Source: CAZPFP01 sp964585895
GTDB taxonomy: Bacteria > Patescibacteriota > Microgenomatia > PFEM01 > JAHIFH01
Direction of reading: 5' to 3'
NCBI GenBank assembly: GCA_964585895.1
Contig: CAZPFP010000005.1
Span: 1-23,841, forward strand
DNA: 23,841 nt
The notes beneath the pieces are model-generated. The model ran no database searches. It saw only the letters and a list, made by a program, of their open reading frames with translations, and was not told the origin of the DNA. The translations under genes and the position numbers were made by a program. Shown in pieces: positions 7,252-13,476 of this stretch (the stretch's first letter is position 1; each line of letters begins with the position of its first letter).

Positions 7252-7818
7252 CTTACGAGCTTTTGCTCGGGCTCTTTGTCAGTTTCTAGGTTAAACTTAG
7301 AGAAAGGAGGTGAAGCTTTCAGTCCGCCCGTTCTTTTCGCCTAGGAAAGAAAGGAGAGGGAATTGGAAGTGTATACTTCCGGCTTCACCTAACAGTCTTT
7401 TTTCGTCTCGAGGAAAGGCCTAATCGTTTGACCCTCCTTCCCCCAGGCTTGTCGCACAAATAGTGCTTGGGGATGACGCGGGCAGCGAGCTGGCCTGTGT
7501 GCTTGAGCGAGAAGAGACTTGCTAACCCATCGGAGGGTGAACAATCAGGAGCTCATCGAACGATGGGTGATCAAAGAGGCGGAGACTGCTGGGCACAAGT
7601 CTGAGAATGATTAGAAAGTTCTCAATTGTGACTCAGAGAGACACGAACATTTGTCTCCACAGCCTAAGGGTAACCTACGGCCTGTCTCCGCACTGAAATT
7701 GCGCGCCTGGGAAAGCAGTGGAGATTGACTTATTGTCAATACTAGATGTTTGGATGGATGGATCTTCCTCCTCCTTTCAAGATCTCCACTTGCCGTACCA
7801 GGCGCTTCTTTTTTTTCT
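7252..7818 (+). ncRNA. Large structured non-coding RNA, class not identified (approximate ends)
   Basis: No convincing coding frame fills this stretch, but it has a promoter, many strong helices and a terminator. Helices seen by eye: 7308-7316 with 7382-7390 (9 perfect bp, enclosing a GGAAGT/ACTTCC hairpin at 7365-7380); 7441-7448 with 7465-7472; 7431-7437 with 7532-7538; 7525-7531 with 7562-7568, which interlocks with the previous helix as a pseudoknot; 7579-7586 with 7684-7691 (8 bp), closing a multi-branch domain. That domain holds CACAA/TTGTG plus TGAGAA/TTCTCA (7594-7630), GAGAC/GTCTC (7638-7657) and a GUAA-tetraloop hairpin (7662-7681). A 3' domain (7703-7805) is closed by two further helices. 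It lacks the tRNA-like ends of tmRNA and the SRP apical motif. GAGGAAAG (7409) and AGGGTGAA (7534) resemble RNase P conserved regions, but the remaining RNase P signatures are not found. A divergent RNase P RNA therefore remains possible but unproven. Confidence 0.6.
7703..7818 (+). terminator. 3' domain and terminator of the structured RNA
   Basis: GCGCCTGG at 7703-7710 pairs with CCAGGCGC at 7798-7805. Nested inside, AGTGGAGAT at 7717-7725 pairs with ATCTCCACT at 7782-7790. The outer stem is followed at once by a T-rich run (7806-7817). The loop contains a GGATGGATGGATC / CTTCCTCCTCC stretch that could pair internally. Confidence 0.65.
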
Positions 7819-7828
7819 CCAAAAATAG

Positions 7829-7834
7829 TACAAT
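7829..7834 (+). promoter_or_regulatory. -10 box of fchA (leaderless)
   Basis: TACAAT at 7829-7834 ends 9 nt before ATG 7843, with no Shine-Dalgarno sequence. No good -35 is visible because the T-run of the RNA terminator lies there. Confidence 0.45.
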
Positions 7835-7842
7835 TCTTTTTA

Positions 7843-8376
7843 ATGAATCAATTGTTGGCTGATTTGAGTTCCAAAAAACCGGCTCCTGGCGGAGGGAGTG
7901 CTTCGGCCATGGCCGGAGCGATGGCCGCGGGTTTGGTGATAAAAGTCTGCCTTTTAACCATCGGGAAAAAGAAATATGCTCGGGTGGAAAAGCACTTTAG
8001 TCAATTGAATCGCCAGGCAGGAGAATTACAAAAAGAACTGCTTCAATTGGTTAAAGAGGATGAAAAGGCTTTTCTTGAAGTGATGAAGACCAAAGGGAGT
8101 GAGAAGGCGGTAAAAAGAGCGGCGGAGGTGCCTTTGGAAACAGCGGAAAAGTCTTTGACGGTTCTTAAGATGGCGGCTTATGCATCAGAGTATGGTAATC
8201 AAAACTTGCGTTCCGATGCCTTTTGTGCGATTGAGTTGGCTACTGCTTCTGTTTATGGGGCCCTTGAAAATGTCCGGGCTAATTTGCCCTTTATTGAAGA
8301 TGAGAAATATATTGGGGAATTAAAGAATAAAGTGGACCAGATTTTGGATGGTGCCGAGGAACTGGTGAAACCATAG
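7843..8376 (+). CDS. fchA: Formiminotetrahydrofolate cyclodeaminase / methenyltetrahydrofolate cyclohydrolase family
   Basis: Converts formimino-tetrahydrofolate to methenyl-tetrahydrofolate with release of ammonia, completing the reaction begun by FtcD. 177 residues. The family signature PAPGGGSASAMAGAMAAGL lies near the N-terminus, followed by the all-helical body and NLRSDAFCAIELATASVYGAL toward the C-terminus. The longest reading frame starts at 7750, but its first 31 codons run through the terminator and promoter of the upstream RNA, so ATG 7843 is used. In animals and some bacteria this domain is fused to FtcD; here the two are separate genes about 900 bp apart. Confidence 0.88.
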   Translation: MNQLLADLSSKKPAPGGGSASAMAGAMAAGLVIKVCLLTIGKKKYARVEKHFSQLNRQAGELQKELLQLVKEDEKAFLEVMKTKGSEKAVKRAAEVPLETAEKSLTVLKMAAYASEYGNQNLRSDAFCAIELATASVYGALENVRANLPFIEDEKYIGELKNKVDQILDGAEELVKP

Positions 8377-8412
8377 AGAGTTAAGAAGATAAAGTAGCGA
8401 AGATGATAGCTC

Positions 8413-8440
8413 TGGGGTGTTAAAACAACATACCACTCCA
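8413..8440 (+). terminator. Weak candidate terminator after fchA
   Basis: TGGGGTG at 8413-8419 pairs with CACTCCA at 8434-8440 (7 bp, one G-U). Only a loose T-rich stretch follows, so this is a weak call. Confidence 0.35.
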
Positions 8441-8446
8441 CCTGAT

Positions 8447-8474
8447 TTGATTTTTCTTGATTATGTGCTAAAAT
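8447..8474 (+). promoter_or_regulatory. Promoter of the rpsB operon
   Basis: TTGATT at 8447-8452, a 16-nt spacer, and an extended -10 with TGC in front of TAAAAT at 8469-8474. Predicted start is near 8481, giving a leader of about 68 nt, unlike the leaderless neighbours. Confidence 0.6.
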
Positions 8475-8488
8475 CTATCCATTACACA

Positions 8489-8526
8489 TATCCGGAGCGA
8501 AGTTTCCTGACTACTCCTTCCGGATA
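8489..8526 (+). promoter_or_regulatory. rpsB leader hairpin, candidate S2 autoregulatory element
   Basis: TATCCGGA at 8489-8496 pairs perfectly with TCCGGATA at 8519-8526, with a 22-nt loop, starting about 8 nt into the predicted transcript and ending 22 nt before rpsB. S2 leaders are known to be autoregulatory in other bacteria. The match here is by position and presence of a stem only. Confidence 0.4.
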
Positions 8527-8548
8527 GAGGCTTAAGGAAACAATATTT

Positions 8549-9271
8549 ATGGCCACCAAAGTATCGCTTAAAGATTTATTGGAAGCCGGAGCTCACTTCG
8601 GTCATCAGTCGCGTCGTTGGAATCCAAAGATGAAAGGCTATCTTTTTGAGGTGCGGGACGGCATTCATATTTTTGATTTAGCTAAAACTAAAGAGGGTTT
8701 GGAAAAAGCAATTGACTTTGTTAAAGAAACAACCGCCAAAGGAGAAAAAATAATCTTTGTGGGCACTAAGCGCCAAGCTCAAGCAATTATTAAAGAAGAA
8801 GCCAAAAAAGCAAGTATGCCTTTTGTTGATTTACGTTGGCTGGGGGGAACAATTACTAACTGGGGGCAAATAAAAAAGAGAATTGATAGATTATTAAAAA
8901 TGAGAGAGGAAAGAGAAAAGGGCGAGTACAAGAAATACACCAAGAAAGAACAACTCTTACTTGATCGGGAAATTGACCGTTTAGAAAGAAAAGTGGGTGG
9001 TTTGGTGGATTTAGAGGGTTTGCCGGAGGCCATTTTTGTGGTGGACACCAAGACAGAAGAGACGGCTATTAGAGAAGCCAATCAAAAAGGAATTAAAATA
9101 GTGGCCATTGTTGATTCTAATTCTGACCCTGATTTGATAGACTATGTAATACCGGCAAATGACGATGCAGTGGGGACAATTAAGTTGATTGTTTCCCTGA
9201 TTGGGGAGGCGGCTAAAAAAGGTAGAGAAGCTTTTGAGAAAAAAGCGAAGAAGGAGAAAAAAAATGACTAA
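8549..9271 (+). CDS. rpsB: Small ribosomal subunit protein uS2
   Basis: Structural protein of the 30S subunit. 240 residues, normal length. Diagnostic segments: LLEAGAHFGHQSRRWNPKM, YLFEVRDGIHIFDLAKT, IIFVGTKRQAQAIIKEEA, RWLGGTITNW, LPEAIFVVDTKTEE, VAIVDSNSDPDLIDYVIPANDDA. The C-terminus is a lysine-rich tail typical of the family. A purine-rich AAGGAAA lies ahead of ATG 8549. The 3' end overlaps tsf by 8 bases, so the two are translationally coupled. Confidence 0.98.
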   Translation: MATKVSLKDLLEAGAHFGHQSRRWNPKMKGYLFEVRDGIHIFDLAKTKEGLEKAIDFVKETTAKGEKIIFVGTKRQAQAIIKEEAKKASMPFVDLRWLGGTITNWGQIKKRIDRLLKMREEREKGEYKKYTKKEQLLLDREIDRLERKVGGLVDLEGLPEAIFVVDTKTEETAIREANQKGIKIVAIVDSNSDPDLIDYVIPANDDAVGTIKLIVSLIGEAAKKGREAFEKKAKKEKKND

Positions 9272-9722
9272 AATTACGACAGACCAAGTTAAAAAACTTC
9301 GGGCGAAAACTAAAGCCGGAGTAATGGATTGTCGTCGGGCTCTGAAAGAGTCAGGTGGTGATATGAAGAAAGCCGAAGGATGGCTAAGAAAAAAGGGGAT
9401 TGAGTCAGCTTCTAAAAGAGAAGGTAGAGAAACTAACTACGGTTATATTGGAGAATATCGTCATCATGATGGTACTAAAGGCTCACTTGTTATTTTAACT
9501 TGTGAGACTGATTTTGTGGCTCGGACCAAGGAATTCAAGGATTTGGCCAATGAGATTGCTATGCAGGTGACGGCGATGGAGCCTGAAGATGTTAAGGCAT
9601 TGTTAAGACAATCTTGGATTCGGGATGAAAGTCGGACGATTGGTAATTTGGTTAAGGAAATGACAGCCAAGACCGGTGAAAATATTGTTCTTAAAAATTT
9701 CAAAAGACTGGACTTAAAATAA
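9264..9722 (+). CDS. tsf: Elongation factor Ts, short form
   Basis: Nucleotide exchange factor for EF-Tu. Family features: an N-terminal UBA-like domain with VKKLRAKTKAGVMDCRRAL, KKAEGWLRKKGIESA, and the core exchange motif ETDFVART. At 152 residues it lacks the duplicated core and coiled coil of the long E. coli-type protein, as in several reduced genomes. ATG 9264 sits inside the end of rpsB with a run of GGAGAAAAA in front. The frame is open further upstream but overlaps rpsB and lacks family similarity there. UMP kinase (pyrH), often found next, is not present; frr follows after two bases. Confidence 0.95.
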   Translation: MTKITTDQVKKLRAKTKAGVMDCRRALKESGGDMKKAEGWLRKKGIESASKREGRETNYGYIGEYRHHDGTKGSLVILTCETDFVARTKEFKDLANEIAMQVTAMEPEDVKALLRQSWIRDESRTIGNLVKEMTAKTGENIVLKNFKRLDLK

Positions 9723-9724
9723 TT

Positions 9725-10270
9725 ATGGATGAAGTCAAGGACAAAATGATTAAGGCGCTGGGGATTTTGCGCCAAGATTTAGTTAATTTAAAAGTGGGAC
9801 GAGCAACACCGGCATTAGTGGAGCAAATTCAAGTTGAGGCCTATGAAACGAGGATGCCTTTGGTGGAATTGGCGACAATTACCTCTCCGGAATCCAAACA
9901 ATTGCTAATTACTCCTTTTGACCAAACAATTATCAGAAATATTGAGAAAGCTTTGGCTTTAGACCGTAATTTGGGTTTATCGCCAGTGGTTGACGGTCAG
10001 GTTATTCGTTTGACCATTCCTCCTCTTAGTGAGGAAAGGCGAAAGGAATTGGCTAAGCTTTTAGGACAGAAACTAGAGGCAGCGAGGATTACCATTCGCC
10101 AAATCCGTCAAAGCAAGATGCAGGAGATTCGCGGCGCTTTTGAAAATAAAGAAATTTCTGAAGATGAGAAATTTCGGAGAGAGAAGGAGTTACAAGATAT
10201 CACCGATGAATTTAATCAAAAAATCTCCGAGCTTGGTCATCAGAAAGAAAAGCAATTATTGACTATTTGA
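9725..10270 (+). CDS. frr: Ribosome recycling factor
   Basis: With EF-G, splits post-termination ribosomes. 181 residues, standard length. Family features: LKVGRATPALVEQIQVEAY, LATITSPESKQLLITPFD, LALDRNLGLSPVVDGQVIRLTIPPLSEERRKEL (quoted in part only for its position, about residues 76-110), then the long C-terminal helix ending DEKFRREKELQDITDEF. It begins two bases after the tsf stop. Confidence 0.97.
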   Translation: MDEVKDKMIKALGILRQDLVNLKVGRATPALVEQIQVEAYETRMPLVELATITSPESKQLLITPFDQTIIRNIEKALALDRNLGLSPVVDGQVIRLTIPPLSEERRKELAKLLGQKLEAARITIRQIRQSKMQEIRGAFENKEISEDEKFRREKELQDITDEFNQKISELGHQKEKQLLTI

Positions 10271-10280
10271 TAAGCGATTT

Positions 10281-11453
10281 ATGTTTTTAACGATTATTGT
10301 TTTCCTTTTGATTTTGTCTCTGCTTGTTCTTGTCCATGAATTGGGCCATTTTTTAGTGGCTAAAAGAGCGGGGATTGGGGTAGAAGAATTTGGTTTTGGT
10401 TACCCCCCGAGAATAGTGGCTAAAAAAATCGGGGGGACTACCTATTCAATTAATTGGGTCTTGTTTGGCGGCTTTGTCAAGCTTTATGGAGAGGAACTTG
10501 AGGAAACTAGCTCAAGACCTCGTTTTTCGTTGGGAGATGCTTTTTGGTCTAAATCCAAAAAAGTCAGGACGAGTGTTATTGTGGCTGGAGTACTAGCCAA
10601 TTTTCTTTTAGCCATTGTTTGTTTTTCCATTGTTTATTCTTTTGCCGGTATTCCCACGAAAACAAATCAAATAAAAGTAGTTGGCTTGGTTGAGGATGCA
10701 CCTGGGGCTCAAGCCGGACTTTTAGAGGGGGATATTATTTTAAGTGTTAATAATATTGGACTTGATAAGATGAGTACCTTTATTGAATTAGTGGAACAGG
10801 AAAAGGGTAATCAGATAGCCGTTAAAGTTGATAGAAAAGAAAATAATCCCTGTTTGGAAAAAGCTTTAGGAGAGTTAGATTTTAATTGTGAGGGTGATAA
10901 GTTAATCCTTCTTACCACCCCCCGAGAAAGTCCGCCGGAAGGAGAAGGTGCTTTGGGAATAATTATCAGTGATATGGAGATGAAAAAATATCCGCTTTGG
11001 CAGATGCCTTTTTACGGGACAATCGAGGGTTTTAAAGAAGCTTTGACTTGGATAAGCCTAATCTTTGGCGGTTTGGGAATGATGTTGGGTAATTTGATTA
11101 CCAAAGGTCAAGTGCCTCGAGAGATTGCCGGGCCAGTGGGGATATTACAGATTACCTCTACCGTGGCTCGGAGCGGAATTTTGACCATTCTTCAATTCAT
11201 TGGTGTTTTGTCAGTTAATTTGGCGGTGATTAATATTTTGCCCTTTCCGGCTTTAGATGGAGGGAGACTGGTTTTTATTGGCTATGAAATAGTCACCGGG
11301 AAGAAACCTAAACCAAAAATAGAACATTGGGTGAATTTTATTGGCATGGCGGTTTTGCTTTTTTTGATTGTCTTGGTGACGATTAATGATTTACAAAGGA
11401 TTATCGAAACGACTTTTTGGGGAGCGAAGATACGTTCCCTTTTTGCCTTTTAA
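10281..11453 (+). CDS. rseP: Site-2 protease family zinc metalloprotease (RseP/RasP-like)
   Basis: Integral membrane protease that cleaves transmembrane substrates (regulated intramembrane proteolysis). 390 residues. An N-terminal helix carries the zinc motif HELGH at residues 19-23, followed by INWVLFGGFVKLYGEE, a second membrane helix near 100-125, a PDZ domain at about 135-215 (GLVEDAPGAQAGLLEGDIIL) and C-terminal helices with INILPFPALDGGRL, the LDG motif supplying the third metal ligand. The PDZ region carries an extra loop with two cysteines (about 193 and 205). It lies directly after frr, as in many bacteria, but cdsA and uppS are absent between them. Confidence 0.93.
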   Translation: MFLTIIVFLLILSLLVLVHELGHFLVAKRAGIGVEEFGFGYPPRIVAKKIGGTTYSINWVLFGGFVKLYGEELEETSSRPRFSLGDAFWSKSKKVRTSVIVAGVLANFLLAIVCFSIVYSFAGIPTKTNQIKVVGLVEDAPGAQAGLLEGDIILSVNNIGLDKMSTFIELVEQEKGNQIAVKVDRKENNPCLEKALGELDFNCEGDKLILLTTPRESPPEGEGALGIIISDMEMKKYPLWQMPFYGTIEGFKEALTWISLIFGGLGMMLGNLITKGQVPREIAGPVGILQITSTVARSGILTILQFIGVLSVNLAVINILPFPALDGGRLVFIGYEIVTGKKPKPKIEHWVNFIGMAVLLFLIVLVTINDLQRIIETTFWGAKIRSLFAF

Positions 11454-11462
11454 CTTTATAGG

Positions 11463-11490
11463 TTGATTATTGATTTCTTTCTGTTATAAT
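11463..11490 (+). promoter_or_regulatory. Extended -10 promoter for the small membrane-protein cassette
   Basis: TTGATT at 11463-11468, 16 nt, then TGT plus TATAAT (11485-11490). Just after the predicted start lies a hairpin AAACAC/GTGTTT at 11502-11517 with a CTAA loop. Confidence 0.65.
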
Positions 11491-11555
11491 TGTTTTGGAT
11501 AAAACACCTAAGTGTTTCTTGTACCTGAGAAGTGAAAAATGAGTAGGAGGGAAAA

Positions 11556-11726
11556 GTGAGCAAGAGGAAAGAACAGAAGATCCAGACGTTGAAAGACCTT
11601 GGGACGATTGTTCTTTTAGCCTTTAGTTTTGTGCTCCTGGCGATAGTAGGAACAATAATAGAAGCGATTGGCTTATTTATTGACCGAGTTTTTCTGGGGC
11701 TTGATTCCACTGATGGCTGTGGATGA
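11556..11726 (+). CDS. Small single-pass membrane protein, unknown (56 aa)
   Basis: Not recognised. A GTG start with AGGAGG five bases upstream encodes a basic N-terminus (SKRKEQK), then one hydrophobic helix at about residues 17-40 (LLAFSFVLLAIVGTIIEAIG), then a short tail ending DGCG. The predicted topology is basic end inside. It lies between its own promoter and, after a second small gene, a terminator. Its good Shine-Dalgarno sequence contrasts with the leaderless core genes around it. Short length makes it invisible to most length cut-offs. Confidence 0.62.
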   Translation: MSKRKEQKIQTLKDLGTIVLLAFSFVLLAIVGTIIEAIGLFIDRVFLGLDSTDGCG

Positions 11727-11777
11727 TCTGGAGAACCCAATTCACAACGCTATTAACGAGTGGAAAAGGGGGAAGAA

Positions 11778-11924
11778 ATGTCTCCGGTCTCTACGCTTAC
11801 GAGGAGGGACAGGGTCGTTCTACGAGTAGAAGAGGCTTTTTTGGTTATTGTCGGCACTCTATTTCTCCTTGTCGGGATGGTCGTGTACAAGATCAAAGAA
11901 AGATTTCGGTTCAAGGAACAGTAG
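11778..11924 (+). CDS. Second small single-pass membrane protein, unknown (48 aa)
   Basis: Not recognised. ATG 11778 follows a GGGGGAAG purine tract. The 48 residues consist of a charged N-terminus (TLTRRDRVVLRVEE), one hydrophobic helix at about 20-37 (AFLVIVGTLFLLVGMVVY) and a basic tail (KIKERFRFKEQ). The pattern of one helix flanked by basic residues supports a real protein. An overlapping frame at 11723-11959 is longer but has a random-looking, Arg-rich composition and was rejected. The first gene ends 51 bases upstream, and a terminator follows 11 bases after the stop. Confidence 0.55.
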   Translation: MSPVSTLTRRDRVVLRVEEAFLVIVGTLFLLVGMVVYKIKERFRFKEQ

Positions 11925-11935
11925 AGATTATGATC

Positions 11936-11973
11936 AGCCCCCGTGGGTTTTTTCAATGAAGAACACGGGGGCT
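11936..11973 (+). terminator. Hairpin terminator of the small membrane-protein cassette
   Basis: AGCCCCCGTG at 11936-11945 pairs perfectly with CACGGGGGCT at 11964-11973 (10 bp, 18-nt loop). A short T-rich stretch follows. Confidence 0.75.
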
Positions 11974-11995
11974 TTCTATTACTCAAAAATTCCTT

Positions 11996-12053
11996 TATAA
12001 TTTGACTGAAAGAAAAATTATCGAATGTTTTGTTTAACAAAACAACGTTTAAT
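11996..12053 (+). promoter_or_regulatory. proS upstream region: tandem -10 boxes and a palindrome
   Basis: TATAAT at 11996-12001 and TTTAAT at 12048-12053; the latter ends 8 nt before the proS ATG. Between them GTTTTGT/ACAAAAC (12027-12043, 3-nt spacer) forms a perfect inverted repeat overlapping the expected -35 position, a possible operator. A 20-nt element at about 12000-12020 recurs upstream of yvcK. Confidence 0.5.
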
Positions 12054-12060
12054 TTAGACA

Positions 12061-13287
12061 ATGAAATATTCTCAACTTTTTGGTAAATCATTAAGAAAAG
12101 TGCCCAAAGGAACCGAGGCGGTTTCTCACAAGCTCCTGGTTAAAGGTGGTTTTATTGATCAATTGGCGGCCGGGATTTATTCCTTTTTGCCCCTGGGTTG
12201 GCGGGTGCATTCCAAGATTGAAAAAATTATTCGGGAGGAAATGGATGCCATTGGTGGTCAGGAAGTTTTTTTACCCGCTCTTCAACCCAAAGAACTTTGG
12301 GAAAAAAGTGACCGTTGGGCGCATATGGATCCGCCTTTGTGGCAAACTCAAGATCGTCATGGGAAAGAATATGCTTTGGGGCCGACTCATGAGGAAGTGA
12401 TGACTGATTTAGCCGCTCGTTTTATCAAGTCTTACAAAGATTTACCTCTTTATCTTTATCAGATTCAAAACAAGTTTCGCAACGAGATGCGTTCGACCGG
12501 TGGATTGTTAAGAACCCGGGAATTCATGATGAAGGATTTGTACTCTTTTGATAGGACGGAAAAAGAAATGGATAAATATTACGAGAAGGTTTTTCAGACT
12601 TACCTAAAAATTTTTCAACGCTGTGGATTTAAGGCAATGCCGGTGGAAGCGGAGAGTGGAGCAATTGGGGGAGAAATTTGTCATGAGTTTATGATGGCTT
12701 GCCCCACTGGCGAAGATAAAATTCTTGTTTGTGAGAAGTGTGGTTGGGCGAGCAGTGTTAATTTGGATAAAATGAAAAAAACTTGTCCGCAGTGTCAGGG
12801 GAAGTTGAAAGAAGTCAGGGGAATTGAGAACGGTCACATTTTTAAACTCGGCACTCTTTATTCTGAAAAGATGGGCGCTCTTTATACGGACAAAAACGGC
12901 AGGAAAAAACCAATTTGGATGGGTTGTTATGGCATTGGTTTAGGGAGACTGATGGCGACCATCGTCGAAGCTAGTCATGACCAAAAGGGGATTATTTGGC
13001 CAGAGAGCGTTGCCCCTTTTCAAATTCATTTGGTTTCGGTTGACCCTTCAAGCCAGGAACTGACGGATAAGGTTTATAGTGAACTCCAAAAAACAGGTGT
13101 TGAAGTTCTTTATGATGACCGGGAAGAGGTGACTGCAGGAGTAAAATTCGCTGATGCGGATTTGATTGGTATTCCGGTTCGTTTGGTGGTTTCAGAGAAA
13201 ACCAAGGATAAAATTGAGTGGAAAAAGAGAAAAGAGGAAAAAACGCAACTTCTGACTCTTGAACAAGTAATAAAAAAATTTCAATAA
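12061..13287 (+). CDS. proS: Prolyl-tRNA synthetase, short form
   Basis: Class II aminoacyl-tRNA synthetase charging tRNA-Pro. 408 residues against about 570 for the E. coli type. Motif 1 region: KLLVKGGFIDQLAAGIYSFL; motif 2: NKFRNEMRSTGGLLRTREF followed by MMKDLYSF; motif 3: GIGLGRLMATIVE; then the anticodon-binding domain with VLYDDREEVTAGVKFADADL. The large editing insertion domain between motifs 2 and 3 is missing and replaced by a short four-cysteine ribbon (CEKCGW...CPQCQG), suggesting loss of cis-editing. No Shine-Dalgarno; probably leaderless. Confidence 0.95.
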   Translation: MKYSQLFGKSLRKVPKGTEAVSHKLLVKGGFIDQLAAGIYSFLPLGWRVHSKIEKIIREEMDAIGGQEVFLPALQPKELWEKSDRWAHMDPPLWQTQDRHGKEYALGPTHEEVMTDLAARFIKSYKDLPLYLYQIQNKFRNEMRSTGGLLRTREFMMKDLYSFDRTEKEMDKYYEKVFQTYLKIFQRCGFKAMPVEAESGAIGGEICHEFMMACPTGEDKILVCEKCGWASSVNLDKMKKTCPQCQGKLKEVRGIENGHIFKLGTLYSEKMGALYTDKNGRKKPIWMGCYGIGLGRLMATIVEASHDQKGIIWPESVAPFQIHLVSVDPSSQELTDKVYSELQKTGVEVLYDDREEVTAGVKFADADLIGIPVRLVVSEKTKDKIEWKKRKEEKTQLLTLEQVIKKFQ

Positions 13288-13335
13288 TCTCAGGATGTGG
13301 GATTATAACATCTCCGAGGTGTTGGATTTCGCTTC

Positions 13336-13365
13336 TTGCTTTAATCTCATAATGTCTGTTAAAAT
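13336..13365 (+). promoter_or_regulatory. Extended -10 promoter for the 173-aa membrane protein
   Basis: TTGCTT at 13336-13341, 18 nt, then TGT plus TAAAAT at 13360-13365. The leader to the ATG at 13477 is over 100 nt and includes the self-complementary ATTTGGCCAAAT. Confidence 0.5.
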
Positions 13366-13476
13366 ATAGGCTATTCAAGGTTTCATTTGGCGGATGGCTC
13401 TTTTTGCGGGCTATTTGGCCAAATTTCGCTCTTTGAGTTTGGGAATGTTCTTCAAGAAATCAAGAAGGAGGGAGAG

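Noticed and set aside
7310..7423. 37-codon frame after AGGAGGTG inside the structured RNA
   Set aside because: The GTG overlaps the SD-like sequence itself, that sequence is locked in a perfect 9-bp stem, and the translation shows no recognisable pattern.
7252..7818. tmRNA, SRP RNA or group I intron for the structured RNA
   Set aside because: No tRNA-like ends or tag frame, no SRP apical loop sequence, and no recognisable group I P7 core or interrupted host gene.
7750..7842. N-terminal extension of fchA by 31 codons
   Set aside because: These codons lie in the terminator of the upstream RNA and in the fchA -10 region; the family N-terminus begins at 7843.
11723..11959. 78-codon frame overlapping the second small membrane protein
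   Set aside because: Arg/Gly/Ser-rich random-looking translation that runs into the terminator stem; the 48-codon frame at 11778 has a clean membrane-protein pattern and a purine tract ahead of it.
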